Shown: piece after piece, positions 8,555 through 17,043 of the stretch | Layout: each line of letters starts with the position of its first letter | Position numbering within the stretch: the stretch's first letter is position 1 | Assembly: GCF_020055635.1 (NCBI RefSeq) | Contig: NZ_JAIPUT010000003.1 | Span: forward strand, 1-64,000 | DNA length: 64,000 nucleotides | Source: Marivita sp. | GTDB taxonomy: Bacteria; Pseudomonadota; Alphaproteobacteria; Rhodobacterales; Rhodobacteraceae | Direction of reading: 5' to 3' | Translations under genes and position numbers: made by a program | The notes under the pieces: model-generated | The model's input: only the letters and a program-made list of their open reading frames with translations | What the model was told of the DNA's origin: nothing | Database searches by the model: none

Positions 8555-8797
8555 ATGAATGATTGCTCCGTATTCCCCGACTCACCCCGACTGAACGCCC
8601 CTTGGCGAGATCAGCTGTTCAATACCCGCGCCGCCAAACAGGGTGGCATTCTGCGACGAAACAAACACAGCATCCAAAGAGAAATCGGCGTCAGCCTTCT
8701 CATCGCCGAAGTCCGTGCAAGAGGGTTTCGTCTCTACGAGGTGGGAGACGACTACGTGATCGTGTGTCACCGCCGCCCGATCCGCCAGCTTTGTTGA
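8555..8797 (+). CDS. Small conserved-looking protein of unknown function
   Basis: An 80-aa basic protein, starting MNDCSVFPDSPRLNAPWRDQ and ending in HRRPIRQLC. I recall short roseobacter proteins of this appearance carrying the name N-(5'-phosphoribosyl)anthranilate isomerase. At 80 residues it is far too short to be that barrel enzyme, and no TrpF motif is visible. The segment RREIGVSLLIAEVRARGFRL-like in the middle looks like a small mixed alpha/beta domain. It follows the regulator by 42 bases and converges with preA. Function unknown. Confidence 0.6.
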   Translation: MNDCSVFPDSPRLNAPWRDQLFNTRAAKQGGILRRNKHSIQREIGVSLLIAEVRARGFRLYEVGDDYVIVCHRRPIRQLC

Positions 8798-8802
8798 GGT
8801 CA

Positions 8803-8826
8803 CAGAAAATTCGTACGAATTTTCTG
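8803..8826. repeat. Perfect 24-bp palindrome centred on CGTACG, copy 1
   Basis: Arms CAGAAAATTCGT and ACGAATTTTCTG pair without mismatch and without spacer. It lies 6 bases after the stop of the 80-aa gene. It is AT-rich outside the CGTACG core and lacks a following T run, so it is unlike a normal terminator. A second palindrome with the same TTCGTACGAA core is centred exactly 30 bases further right. Confidence 0.75.
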
Positions 8827-8835
8827 CTGCCCGAG

Positions 8836-8853
8836 ATTATTCGTACGAATAAT
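8836..8853. repeat. Perfect 18-bp palindrome centred on CGTACG, copy 2
   Basis: Arms ATTATTCGT and ACGAATAAT, no mismatch, ending 2 bases before the preA stop codon. It shares the 10-base core TTCGTACGAA with copy 1. Both lie in the gap between convergent genes. A dimeric DNA-binding protein site, an intergenic repeat or weak terminator stems are all possible. Confidence 0.7.
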
Positions 8854-8854
8854 A

Positions 8855-10162
8855 TTATTCCGCAGCCTGTGCCACCGCCGGGTTGTTCGGATGGCTTGTC
8901 CAATCCCCGTGCTCTGCCACCACGTTTCGACCGGTCCGTGCGTCGATCGCACCGGAGGAAAGTTCCTCCATCGTGATGCACGCTTCGACCGGACAGACAT
9001 TCACACAAAGATTGCAGGCCACGCAGTCGTCATCCTTGACGGTGAACACCCGATCGTCGGACATGGCGATCGCCTGGTGCGAGGTGTCTTCGCAGGCCGC
9101 GAAACAACGCCCGCAGGAGATGCACAAATCCTGATCGATCCGCGCCTTGGTGACGTAGTTCAGGTTCAGGTTCTGCCAGTCGCTGACATTCGGAACCGCC
9201 CGCCCGACCAGATCCTGGGTGCCTTGCATGCCCTTCTCATCCAGATATTGCGACAGGCCCGAGATCATCTCCTGTACGATCTTGAAGCCATAGGTCATGG
9301 CTGCCGTGCAGACCTGCACGTTGCCCGCGCCCAGCGCCATGAACTCCGCCGCGTCTTTCCAGGTGGTGACACCCCCGATGCCTGAGATCGGCAACCCTCG
9401 CATCTCCGGCGATCGCGCAATCTCGGCCACCATGTTGAGCGCAATCGGCTTGACCGCAGGGCCGCAATAACCGCCATGCGCGCCCTTGCCGTCGATCGTC
9501 GGTTCCGGTGCGAAAAGGTCCAGATCGACCGAGGTGATCGAATTGATCGTGTTGATGAGGCTCACCGCATCCGCGCCACCCGCATGGGCGGCCATCGCAG
9601 GCTTGCGGATGTCGGTGATGTTCGGCGTCAGTTTCACGATACAGGGCATGCGGGTATTCTGCTTCACCCAGCGCGTGACCATTTCGATATAGTCGGGCAC
9701 CTGCCCGACGGCACTTCCCATGCCGCGTTCGGACATCCCGTGCGGACAACCGAAATTGAGCTCGACCCCGTCCGCGCCAGTCTCTTCGACCAAGGGCAGG
9801 ATTGCTTTCCACGCCTGCTCTTCGCAGGGCACCATCAGCGACACGACCATGGCACGGTCCGGGTAATCCCGCTTGACCGCCTTGATCTCGCGCAGGTTCA
9901 CCTCCAGCGGGCGGTCGGTGATCAACTCGATATTGCTCAGGCCCAGAAGCCGGCGGTCCGCGCCCCAGATCGCGCCATAGCGCGGCCCGTTCACGTTGAC
10001 GACGGGTGGTCCGGCCTCGCCCAGCGTCTTCCAGACGACACCGCCCCAGCCGGCCTCAAAGGCCCGGCGGACGTTGTATTCCTTGTCCGTTGGGGGCGCC
10101 GAGGCGAGCCAGAACGGGTTCGGGCTCTTGATGCCCACGAAATCGGTGGTCAGGTCAGCCAT
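8855..10162 (-). CDS. preA: NAD-dependent dihydropyrimidine dehydrogenase subunit PreA
   Basis: Catalytic subunit, 435 aa, reducing uracil and thymine to the 5,6-dihydro forms. The first 310 residues form a dihydroorotate-dehydrogenase-like FMN barrel with the active-site loop NFGCPHGMSERGMG, whose cysteine is the expected proton donor. The C-terminus carries two 4Fe-4S motifs, CISCGRCFAAC and CVACNLCVNVC. The ATG at 10162 has GGGAGGA 6 bases upstream; a TTG two codons earlier is less likely. It follows preT after 16 bases, so the two subunits are made together. Confidence 0.95.
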   Translation of the reverse strand: MADLTTDFVGIKSPNPFWLASAPPTDKEYNVRRAFEAGWGGVVWKTLGEAGPPVVNVNGPRYGAIWGADRRLLGLSNIELITDRPLEVNLREIKAVKRDYPDRAMVVSLMVPCEEQAWKAILPLVEETGADGVELNFGCPHGMSERGMGSAVGQVPDYIEMVTRWVKQNTRMPCIVKLTPNITDIRKPAMAAHAGGADAVSLINTINSITSVDLDLFAPEPTIDGKGAHGGYCGPAVKPIALNMVAEIARSPEMRGLPISGIGGVTTWKDAAEFMALGAGNVQVCTAAMTYGFKIVQEMISGLSQYLDEKGMQGTQDLVGRAVPNVSDWQNLNLNYVTKARIDQDLCISCGRCFAACEDTSHQAIAMSDDRVFTVKDDDCVACNLCVNVCPVEACITMEELSSGAIDARTGRNVVAEHGDWTSHPNNPAVAQAAE

Positions 10163-10178
10163 TCTCAATCCTCCCGGA

Positions 10179-11504
10179 TCAGGCGCGCATCAGCGCGGCG
10201 TGGATATCTTCGGCAGCATCGCGCCCTTCGGCCACGGCGGTCACGGTGAGGTCATCCCCGCCAGCGGCACAATCGCCCCCGGCCCAGACCCCCGAGACCG
10301 AGGTCCGACCAGCCCCAATCACCGCGATCTTGCGGCCATCCAGATCGGGCAGGTCCTCACCGGTCAGCGTCTGGCCGATGGCCTTGAACACCTGGTCGGC
10401 CGCAAGCCGGAAGGTCTGGCCCGTCGGGTTGAGATCATCGTCGGTGAATTCGAATTCGATCTCGCGCACCGTCCCGTTGCCATGCACCGCAATAGGCGAG
10501 GCGTTGGTGATGATCCGCACACCCTTGGCGGCGGCCAGATCCTGTTCCCACACACTGGCGTTCATCCGATCCCGTCCGCGCCGATAGACGATGGTGACGT
10601 TCAAGGCGCCCAGCAGCTTGGATTGCACCGCCGCGTCGACTGCGGTCATGCCGCCCCCGATGACCACCACGTCGCGCCCGACAGGAAGCTGGCCGAGATC
10701 CGTCGCCTGGCGCAGATCGGCAATGAAGCCCACCGCATCCAGCACGCCGTCCTTGTCGGCCCCCGGCGCGGTCAGCGCGTTCACACCGCCGAGCCCCATG
10801 CCAAGGAACACCGCGTCATAGTCGTCTTGCAGGTCGGCCATGCGGATTTCGCGGCCAAGTGACATGCCATTGCGGATCTCGATCCCGCCGATCTGCAAAA
10901 GCCAGTCCACTTCGCGCGCCGCGAAATCCTCGGTGCTCTTGTAGGCGGCAATGCCGTATTCGTTCAGTCCCCCCGCCTTGGGCCGCGCGTCGAACACCAC
11001 GACGTCATGTCCATGCATGGCGAGCCGATGCGCACAGGCCAACCCTGCCGGACCGGCCCCGACAACGGCGATACGCTTGCCGGTCGGGGCCGCCCGGGAG
11101 AAAGGATGAACGCCCTGCGCCATCAAGGTGTCGGTCGCGTAGCGTTGCAGACGACCGATCTGGACCGGCTCGCCTTCGGCAACCTCGCGGACGCAGACTT
11201 CCTCGCAGAGCGTTTCCGTTGGGCAGACACGCGCGCACATGCCCCCCATGATGTTCTGCGTCAGGATTGTCTTGGCCGCCGCTTCGGGTGTGCCGGTGGT
11301 AATCTGGCGGATGAAAAGCGGGATGTCGATATCCGTGGGGCAGGCGGTGATGCACGGCGCATCGTGGCAGAAATAACACCGATCCGCGGCCACCAAAGCC
11401 TCGTGATCGCTAAGCGGCGCGTGCAGATCGGCAAAGCCGGCGCTGAGGGCGTCGGGATCAAGCCGCCCCGAAACAATCCCTTCTTTCAAGGTCCTGGCGT
11501 CCAT
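10179..11504 (-). CDS. preT: NAD-dependent dihydropyrimidine dehydrogenase subunit PreT
   Basis: FAD/NAD(P) electron-input subunit, 441 aa, resembling the small subunit of glutamate synthase. The N-terminal part has cysteine clusters for 4Fe-4S centres (CYFCHDAPCITACP, then CARVCPTETLCEEVC), followed by an FAD motif GAGPAGLACA and an NAD motif GGGMTAVDAA. The ATG at 11504 has GGAG 7 bases upstream; an in-frame start 15 codons earlier lies almost at the operator. With preA it performs the first step of the reductive pathway, passing electrons from NAD(P)H. Confidence 0.94.
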   Translation of the reverse strand: MDARTLKEGIVSGRLDPDALSAGFADLHAPLSDHEALVAADRCYFCHDAPCITACPTDIDIPLFIRQITTGTPEAAAKTILTQNIMGGMCARVCPTETLCEEVCVREVAEGEPVQIGRLQRYATDTLMAQGVHPFSRAAPTGKRIAVVGAGPAGLACAHRLAMHGHDVVVFDARPKAGGLNEYGIAAYKSTEDFAAREVDWLLQIGGIEIRNGMSLGREIRMADLQDDYDAVFLGMGLGGVNALTAPGADKDGVLDAVGFIADLRQATDLGQLPVGRDVVVIGGGMTAVDAAVQSKLLGALNVTIVYRRGRDRMNASVWEQDLAAAKGVRIITNASPIAVHGNGTVREIEFEFTDDDLNPTGQTFRLAADQVFKAIGQTLTGEDLPDLDGRKIAVIGAGRTSVSGVWAGGDCAAGGDDLTVTAVAEGRDAAEDIHAALMRA

Positions 11505-11555
11505 TTCCGTACTCCGAGATCCGTTAGACCGTTTCCCGAACGCTCTCACGGGTCA

Positions 11556-11581
11556 AAAATTTTATCAACTGGTAAAATTTT
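11556..11581. promoter_or_regulatory. Candidate RutR-type operator 2
   Basis: Two 12-base arms, AAAATTTTATCA and TGGTAAAATTTT, separated by AC and with one mismatch, centred about 65 bases before the preT start. Its core TTTATCA-AC-TGGTAAA matches the operator at 7773-7788 except for one arm base and the spacer. The position suits repression of a preT promoter by the RutR-like protein. Confidence 0.7.
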
Positions 11582-11721
11582 GAAAGAGGTGGATTCGACG
11601 GATGCTGCACTGCAGCGCCATGCAGTCACCGCGTGGCGGGTATTCCAAAGCGGAGGTACTCGCCGCGTTTTCAAGGGCTTAGGTACGGGTGCAGAAATAA
11701 TGAGCAAATCATAGGTGACCC

Positions 11722-11937
11722 ATGGCACTCGCACAAACATACCAAGCCGAACGATCCGGCTTTTTCTCAAGCCTGATCAATGGCTTGACACGCGGCTTCA
11801 CACAAATCGCAGAATCCAACTGGCGTATTCGCGAAGTTGAGCGGCTGCAATCGATGACGGACGAGGCGCTGGCCGCCCGTGGACTGAAGCGCGAAGATAT
11901 CGCGCGGCACGTCTTCCGGGATATCTACTGGGTCTGA
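11722..11937 (+). CDS. DUF1127 domain small protein
   Basis: A 71-aa protein whose C-terminal half has the DUF1127 pattern: WRIREVERLQSMTDEALAARGLKREDIARHVF, an arginine-rich helical hairpin. Proteins of this family in alphaproteobacteria have been linked to RNA turnover and stress or phosphate responses (for example CcaF1 of Rhodobacter). No CcsR-like repeats with CCUCCUCCC are seen next to it. It is a single gene with its own terminator. The role here is not shown by sequence. Confidence 0.85.
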   Translation: MALAQTYQAERSGFFSSLINGLTRGFTQIAESNWRIREVERLQSMTDEALAARGLKREDIARHVFRDIYWV

Positions 11938-11966
11938 GCCGCAGTTCTCTGAACCGATCTGAACAA

Positions 11967-11993
11967 GGCTGCGCGGTTCGCGCGGCCTTTTTT
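11967..11993 (+). terminator. Rho-independent terminator of the DUF1127 gene
   Basis: Stem GGCTGCGCG pairs with CGCGCGGCC (one G-U pair) over a GTT loop and is followed by six T residues. It starts about 30 bases after the stop codon. Confidence 0.85.
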
Positions 11994-12013
11994 GTGTCCG
12001 CTTGATCCGAACA

Positions 12014-12043
12014 TAAAAAAGCCGCCCCGATCCGGGACGGCTT
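12014..12043 (-). terminator. Rho-independent terminator of rpsD
   Basis: On the minus strand AGCCGTCCCG pairs with CGGGGCGGCT over a short loop and runs into TTTTTT. It lies about 40 bases beyond the rpsD stop and faces the terminator of the convergent DUF1127 gene. Confidence 0.85.
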
Positions 12044-12078
12044 TGAAGGGTACGCATCGTACGGTCGACCCGTACGGA

Positions 12079-12699
12079 TCAGTTCTGCGCGTAATATTCG
12101 ATGACGAGGTTCGGTTCCATCATCACCGGGTAGGGCACATCGCCCAAGCCCGGAGTGCGCACGAAGGTCGCGGTCATCTTGGAGTGATCGGCTTCGACGT
12201 AGTCCGGAACGTCACGCTCGGGCAACTGTACGGCTTCGAGAACCGCGGTCATCTGCTTGGACTTTTCGCGCACTTCGATCACGTCGCCTTCCTTGACACG
12301 GTAGGACGGGATGTTGACGCGCTGGCCGTTGACCGTCACGTGGCCGTGGTTGACGAACTGGCGGGCCGCAAAGATCGTCGCGACGAACTTGGCGCGGTAG
12401 ACCACCGCGTCCAGACGGCGCTCGAGCAGGCCGATCAGCTGCTCGCCGGTATCACCGCGCTGACGTTCGGCTTCGGCAAAGATGCGGCGGAACTGCTTTT
12501 CGGTCAGGTCGCCGTAATAGCCCTTGAGCTTCTGCTTGGCGCGCAGCTGAAGGCCGAAGTCCGACATCTTGCCCTTGCGACGCTGGCCGTGCTGGCCGGG
12601 GCCATATTCGCGACGGTTGACCGGGGATTTCGGACGACCCCAGATGTTTTCACCCATCCGGCGGTCAATCTTGTACTTGGCAGACGTGCGTTTTGTCAC
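12079..12699 (-). CDS. rpsD: 30S ribosomal protein S4
   Basis: 206 aa, the usual length. S4 binds 16S rRNA early in small-subunit assembly. Seen: N-terminal [20 protein letters not shown], the S4 RNA-binding domain around [34 protein letters not shown], and a normal C-terminus ending EYYAQN. The ribosome site GGAAGGAGAT stands before the ATG. In this genome it is a single-gene transcript with its own promoter and terminator rather than part of the alpha operon, which is common in alphaproteobacteria. Confidence 0.98.
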   Translation of the reverse strand: MTKRTSAKYKIDRRMGENIWGRPKSPVNRREYGPGQHGQRRKGKMSDFGLQLRAKQKLKGYYGDLTEKQFRRIFAEAERQRGDTGEQLIGLLERRLDAVVYRAKFVATIFAARQFVNHGHVTVNGQRVNIPSYRVKEGDVIEVREKSKQMTAVLEAVQLPERDVPDYVEADHSKMTATFVRTPGLGDVPYPVMMEPNLVIEYYAQN

Positions 12700-12818
12700 G
12701 GCTGATCTCCTTCCTGGAACGACGCCCCGCAGGGCGACTATGAAGGGCGTTGTCCTCTTGGGCGCAAACCCATGACAGGCATCCCCTTGCAGGGGCCACC
12801 AACACCAATGAAGCCGCG
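12700..12818 (-). promoter_or_regulatory. rpsD 5' leader with several stem-loops
   Basis: Between the predicted promoter and the ATG lie about 110 transcribed bases with three small hairpins: CCCCT-TGC-AGGGG (12783-12795), TGGG-CGCAAA-CCCA (12759-12772) and CGCCC-CGCA-GGGCG (12723-12736). S4 is a known autogenous translational repressor in other bacteria. I infer that the leader may serve such control; no known consensus was matched. Confidence 0.35.
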
Positions 12819-12846
12819 CTTATACGTCTGCCTTGCACAGAGTCAA
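12819..12846 (-). promoter_or_regulatory. Probable sigma-70 promoter of rpsD
   Basis: On the minus strand a -35 box TTGACT (12846-12841) and a -10 box TATAAG (12824-12819) are separated by 16 bases. Both are close to consensus and stand out in the GC-rich surroundings. Confidence 0.65.
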
Positions 12847-12924
12847 CACGCGAATTTCCGGCGTGCATTAAACCTTGCTTAAGACCCGTCGCGCAGAGTG
12901 TCGATGCAATCGAAAAGGGTTCCC

Positions 12925-13752
12925 ATGGCGCAGCGCTCAGTCAGGAAAACGTTCGGGCCGTCGCCGATCGAAATGGCGGTGCGGTCCCGTGACCAGGATA
13001 TCCTCAGGATCGTCGAAGAGGCCGTGCATCACCGCGAGGTGCGGCTGGCCTTTCAGCCCGTCGTCCATGCGCACAGGCAGGATCGGACCGCTTTTTACGA
13101 AGGCTTGATCCGCGTCACCGATCCGACCGGCCGGATCATACCGGCAGGCCAGTTCATCGAGGCGATCGAGGAACGGGAGACCGGGCGCCTGCTTGACTGC
13201 CTGTCGCTCGAACACGGGTTGCGTATCCTTGCGCACACGCCCGATATCCGGCTGGCGATCAACCTGTCGGCGCGGTCCATCGGGTACAACAAATGGCGCA
13301 AGGTGCTCGAGAGGGGGCTGGCGCGCGACCCGTCGGTGGCAGAGCGGTTGATCCTGGAAATCACCGAAGCGTCGGCGATGCTGGTGCCCGAGCTTGTGAT
13401 GCAGGCGATGCGCGATCTGCAAAGGCTTGGCATCAGTTTCGCGCTTGATGATTTCGGTGCGGGTTACACGGCGCTGCGGCACCTCAAGGAGTTCCAGTTC
13501 GACATTCTCAAGATCGATGGCCAGTTCATCCGCGGCATCGCGCAGGATCCCGACAACCAGGTCCTGACCCGCGCGATCATCGCGATCGCGCAGCAGTTCG
13601 ACATGTTCACGGTGGCCGAGTTCGTCGAATCGCAGGCCGATGCCATGGCCCTCGGCGATCTCGGGGTCGATTTTCTTCAGGGCTATTATTTCGCCGCGCC
13701 AACGATGGAGCCGCCCTGGCGACCCACCGGCCAAGAGGCGCAGATGCATTGA
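12925..13752 (+). CDS. EAL-domain cyclic-di-GMP phosphodiesterase
   Basis: 275 aa, almost entirely one EAL domain, expected to cut c-di-GMP to pGpG. The signature reads EGLIR rather than EALLR, keeping the metal-binding Glu. Further catalytic blocks are present: INLSARSI, LEITE, DDFGAGY, LKIDGQFI, AEFVES and LQGYYF. No sensor or membrane segment is visible, so it is probably cytoplasmic. The ATG at 12925 has AAGGG nearby; a GTG at 12898 would add 9 residues. Single gene facing away from rpsD. Confidence 0.88.
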   Translation: MAQRSVRKTFGPSPIEMAVRSRDQDILRIVEEAVHHREVRLAFQPVVHAHRQDRTAFYEGLIRVTDPTGRIIPAGQFIEAIEERETGRLLDCLSLEHGLRILAHTPDIRLAINLSARSIGYNKWRKVLERGLARDPSVAERLILEITEASAMLVPELVMQAMRDLQRLGISFALDDFGAGYTALRHLKEFQFDILKIDGQFIRGIAQDPDNQVLTRAIIAIAQQFDMFTVAEFVESQADAMALGDLGVDFLQGYYFAAPTMEPPWRPTGQEAQMH

Positions 13753-13942
13753 CGGGCTTGCGCGACCTGCCATGACGCAAGGTCAACCCGGCCATGCGCA
13801 AATGGGCTGAGACACCCTGTCCGGTATGCGAATGTCTACCATTGCGTTAGGAGGGCGCGAGAACGGGTCTGGGGCCGCGGACGCAAATACGCGATAATCC
13901 CTGTGGAATCACTTCTGGACCCTGACCTTGGTGGAGGAACAC

Positions 13943-15118
13943 ATGACCAACGTCGTTATCGCATCCGCCGCTCGAACAGCCGTTGGCTCGTTCGGTGGCT
14001 CTTTCGCAAATACACCCGCACATGATCTGGGATCGGCCGTTCTGAACGCGCTGGTCGAACGCGCCGGAATCGAAAAGGAAGCCGTCTCCGAGACCATTCT
14101 CGGTCAGGTTCTGACAGCCGCCCAGGGCCAGAACCCGGCGCGCCAGGCGCATATCAACGCCGGACTGCCGCAGGAAAGCGCGGCCTGGAGCATCAACCAG
14201 GTCTGCGGTTCGGGTCTGCGGGCCGTGGCTCTGGGTGCGCAGCACATCATGCTGGGTGATGCCGAAGTGATCTGTGCCGGTGGTCAGGAAAACATGACGC
14301 TGTCGCCCCACGCGGCGCATCTGCGCGCCGGTCACAAGATGGGCGATGTCAAATATATCGACACGATGATCCGCGATGGCCTTTGGGATGCATTCAACGG
14401 CTACCACATGGGCCAGACCGCCGAAAACGTCGCCGAGAAGTGGCAGATCAGCCGCGACCAGCAGGACGAATTCGCTGTCGCCAGCCAGAACAAGGCCGAA
14501 GCCGCCCAGAAGGCAGGCAAGTTCGACGACGAGGTGATCGCCTACACCGTGAAGACCCGCAAGGGCGACATCGTGGTCGACAAGGATGAATACATCCGTC
14601 ACGGCGCAACGATTGAAAGCATGCAGAAGCTGCGCCCGGCCTTCACCAAGGACGGGTCGGTCACGGCGGCGAACGCCTCGGGCCTCAACGATGGCGCGGC
14701 CGGTGTCCTGCTTATGTCGGCGGAAAATGCCGAAAAGCGCGGTATCACACCGATGGCGCGCATCGCATCCTACGCAACCGCCGGACTGGACCCGTCGATC
14801 ATGGGCGTCGGCCCGATCCACGCGTCCCGCAAGGCGTTGGAAAAGGCCGGCTGGTCGGTCGGTGATCTGGATCTTGTCGAGGCAAACGAAGCCTTCGCGG
14901 CGCAGGCCTGCGCGGTGAACAAGGACATGGGCTGGGATCCGGCCATCGTGAACGTCAACGGCGGTGCCATCGCCATCGGTCACCCGATCGGTGCCTCCGG
15001 CGCGCGTGTCCTGAACACGCTGCTGTTCGAAATGCAGCGACGCGACGCCAAGAAAGGCCTTGCCACGCTCTGTATCGGGGGCGGCATGGGCGTTGCGCTC
15101 TGTGTGGAGCGCGACTGA
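13943..15118 (+). CDS. phaA: Acetyl-CoA acetyltransferase (beta-ketothiolase)
   Basis: 391 aa, joins two acetyl-CoA to acetoacetyl-CoA, the first step to polyhydroxybutyrate. The nucleophilic cysteine is C88 in [10 protein letters not shown]. The other active-site blocks are [19 protein letters not shown] (His) and CIGGGMGVA (Cys). GGAGG lies 6 bases before the ATG at 13943; five codons upstream in frame are unlikely to be translated. phaB follows after a terminator, so the two genes may be expressed separately. Confidence 0.96.
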   Translation: MTNVVIASAARTAVGSFGGSFANTPAHDLGSAVLNALVERAGIEKEAVSETILGQVLTAAQGQNPARQAHINAGLPQESAAWSINQVCGSGLRAVALGAQHIMLGDAEVICAGGQENMTLSPHAAHLRAGHKMGDVKYIDTMIRDGLWDAFNGYHMGQTAENVAEKWQISRDQQDEFAVASQNKAEAAQKAGKFDDEVIAYTVKTRKGDIVVDKDEYIRHGATIESMQKLRPAFTKDGSVTAANASGLNDGAAGVLLMSAENAEKRGITPMARIASYATAGLDPSIMGVGPIHASRKALEKAGWSVGDLDLVEANEAFAAQACAVNKDMGWDPAIVNVNGGAIAIGHPIGASGARVLNTLLFEMQRRDAKKGLATLCIGGGMGVALCVERD

Positions 15119-15142
15119 TCCGAGGCGGATCGCACATATGTC

Positions 15143-15168
15143 AGGGGCGCCATGTGCGCCCCTTTTTT
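15143..15168 (+). terminator. Rho-independent terminator of phaA
   Basis: Stem AGGGGCGC/GCGCCCCT with a 5-base loop, followed by a T run, 25 bases after the phaA stop. Confidence 0.9.
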
Positions 15169-15197
15169 GTAGCTTCTTTTCAAATGCAAAATCCGCA

Positions 15198-15214
15198 GCG
15201 CAATAATGTTGCGC
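15198..15214. promoter_or_regulatory. GCGCAA-N5-TTGCGC inverted repeat before phaB
   Basis: A 6-bp inverted repeat within a TGC-rich stretch upstream of phaB. The PHB repressor PhaR of Rhodobacter and Paracoccus is known to bind TGC-rich repeats near PHB genes, so this is a candidate site. The match is to the general pattern only. Confidence 0.35.
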
Positions 15215-15272
15215 ATCCGGATGCCAACGTATAACAACCTTACCTGAATAGACCACCCAAGAGGAGATCCCC

Positions 15273-15995
15273 ATGGCACGTGTAGCACTCGTCACCGGCG
15301 GCAGCCGCGGCATCGGCGAAGCCATTTCCAAAGCACTCAAGGCCGACGGCTATGAGGTTGCCGCGACCTATGCAGGCAATGACGAGAAAGCCGCGAAATT
15401 CACCGAAGAGACCGGCATCAAGACCTACAAGTGGAACGTCGCCGATTACGACGCCTCCAAGGCGGGCATCGAGCAGGTCGAGGCGGATCTGGGCCCGATC
15501 GACGTGGTGGTCGCCAATGCGGGCATCACCCGCGACGCGCCGTTCCACAAGATGACTCCGGACCAGTGGAAAGAGGTGATCGACACCAACCTCACCGGCG
15601 TCTTCAACACCGTGCACCCGGTCTGGCCCGGCATGCGCGAGCGCAAGTTCGGTCGGATCATCGTGATCTCGTCGATCAACGGTCAGAAGGGACAGTTCGC
15701 GCAAGTGAACTATGCCGCGACCAAGGCGGGCGACCTGGGCATCGTCAAGTCGCTGGCGCAGGAAGGCGCGCGCGCCGGGATCACCGCAAACGCGATCTGT
15801 CCGGGCTATATCGCCACCGAGATGGTGATGGCGGTCCCGGAAAAGGTACGCGAATCGATCATCGGCCAGATCCCGGCAGGCCGTCTGGGCGAACCCGACG
15901 AGATTGCTCGCTGCGTGGCGTTCCTGGCCTCCGACGATGCGGGTTTCATCAACGGTTCGACCATCTCGGCCAATGGGGCACAGTTCTTCGTGTGA
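15273..15995 (+). CDS. phaB: Acetoacetyl-CoA reductase
   Basis: 240 aa short-chain dehydrogenase reducing acetoacetyl-CoA to (R)-3-hydroxybutyryl-CoA with NADPH, the second PHB step. Seen: cofactor motif [12 protein letters not shown] at the start, the NAG motif (VVANAGI), the catalytic Ser in [11 protein letters not shown] and the YAATKAG Tyr-Lys pair. The C-terminus [14 protein letters not shown] is typical. AAGAGGAGA precedes the ATG. The polymerase phaC is not in this window. Confidence 0.95.
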   Translation: MARVALVTGGSRGIGEAISKALKADGYEVAATYAGNDEKAAKFTEETGIKTYKWNVADYDASKAGIEQVEADLGPIDVVVANAGITRDAPFHKMTPDQWKEVIDTNLTGVFNTVHPVWPGMRERKFGRIIVISSINGQKGQFAQVNYAATKAGDLGIVKSLAQEGARAGITANAICPGYIATEMVMAVPEKVRESIIGQIPAGRLGEPDEIARCVAFLASDDAGFINGSTISANGAQFFV

Positions 15996-16015
15996 TCCCG
16001 GTCACAGGTATTCGG

Positions 16016-16046
16016 AAAGGCCCGCCGTTTGTGCGGGCCTTTTCTT
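16016..16046 (+). terminator. Rho-independent terminator of phaB
   Basis: Stem AAAGGCCCGC/GCGGGCCTTT with a 7-base loop and a following T-rich tail, about 20 bases after the phaB stop. Confidence 0.88.
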
Positions 16047-16075
16047 TTGTTGCGCAGCGCTTTAGCGGAACACGC

Positions 16076-16960
16076 ATGTCCCACGTCACCGCCACAGCCA
16101 TCGGATTCGTCGCCGTCCTTCTTTGGGCGCTGTTGGCGTTGTTCACGGCCGGGTCCGATCCGGTTCCGCCGTTTCTGCTCAATGCCCTGACCTTTGCCAT
16201 CGGTGGCGCAGTGGGGGTGATCTGGGTGCTTGCGCGTGGACGGCTGTCTGTTTTGCGGGCGGTGCCGTGGACCGTGTATGCCTTTGGAACCGCTGGGCTG
16301 TTCGGATATCACGCGCTGTATTATTCCGCATTGCGGTTGGCGCCCCCCGCCGAAGCAGGGCTGATCGCCTATCTTTGGCCGCTGTTCATCGTGCTGTTTT
16401 CCGGCCTGCTGCCCGGAGAAAACCTGCGCGCGGGCCATATCATCGGGGCGCTCGTGTCCTTTGCCGGGGCGGCTTTGATCGTGCTGCACAATGGTTTCAA
16501 CTTTGACGCGGCCGCGACCCCCGGCCTGATCCTGGCGGGGTTTTGCGCCCTGACCTGGAGCAGCTATTCGGTGCTGTCCCGGCGCCTTGGCACCACCCCC
16601 ACCGAGGCGGTTGCCGTGTTCTGCGTGTTGACCGCAATCCTGTCGGTTCCACCCCACCTGATGTTCGAGACAACACTCTGGCCTCAAAGCGGATTTGGCT
16701 GGGTATCCGTCGCGGCATTGGGGCTCGGGCCTGTGGGTTTGGCGTTCTACGTCTGGGACATCGGGGTCAAACGCGGAGATATCCAGCTATTGGGCGTGGC
16801 GAGCTATGCCGCGCCGTTGTTGTCGACGCTGGTTCTGATCTTCGCGGGATTTGCGCAGCCGTCGTGGCAACTGGTGGCCGCAGCGGTGCTGATCACCACG
16901 GGCGCGGGAATTGCCGCTTTGGCCTCGCGCCGGGCTCACGTGCGAAATTGCACAAAATAG
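16076..16960 (+). CDS. DMT-family transporter (EamA type)
   Basis: Inner-membrane protein of 294 aa with about ten hydrophobic segments and two EamA repeats. The start MSHVTATAIGFVAVLLWALLALFT and the segment FGYHALYYSALRLAPPAEAG recall the YddG group, which exports aromatic amino acids. Substrate is uncertain. The reading frame is open far upstream, but that part lies inside phaB; the ATG at 16076 gives a normal family N-terminus although its ribosome site is weak (AGCGGA). Confidence 0.85.
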   Translation: MSHVTATAIGFVAVLLWALLALFTAGSDPVPPFLLNALTFAIGGAVGVIWVLARGRLSVLRAVPWTVYAFGTAGLFGYHALYYSALRLAPPAEAGLIAYLWPLFIVLFSGLLPGENLRAGHIIGALVSFAGAALIVLHNGFNFDAAATPGLILAGFCALTWSSYSVLSRRLGTTPTEAVAVFCVLTAILSVPPHLMFETTLWPQSGFGWVSVAALGLGPVGLAFYVWDIGVKRGDIQLLGVASYAAPLLSTLVLIFAGFAQPSWQLVAAAVLITTGAGIAALASRRAHVRNCTK

Positions 16961-17043
16961 GCGCGCTTACGTGGATTTATGTGCGGAGAAATGCAGCTAG
17001 ATACGGCACTGAACATCACAACGCTGACTTCAGGAGACTGGAC

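Noticed and set aside
8803-8853. CGTACG palindromes as a bidirectional rho-independent terminator
   Set aside because: Stems are AT-rich, and no T run follows either stem in the needed direction.
12898-12924. GTG at 12898 as start of the EAL protein
   Set aside because: No ribosome site; the ATG at 12925 with AAGGG upstream is more plausible, though not certain.
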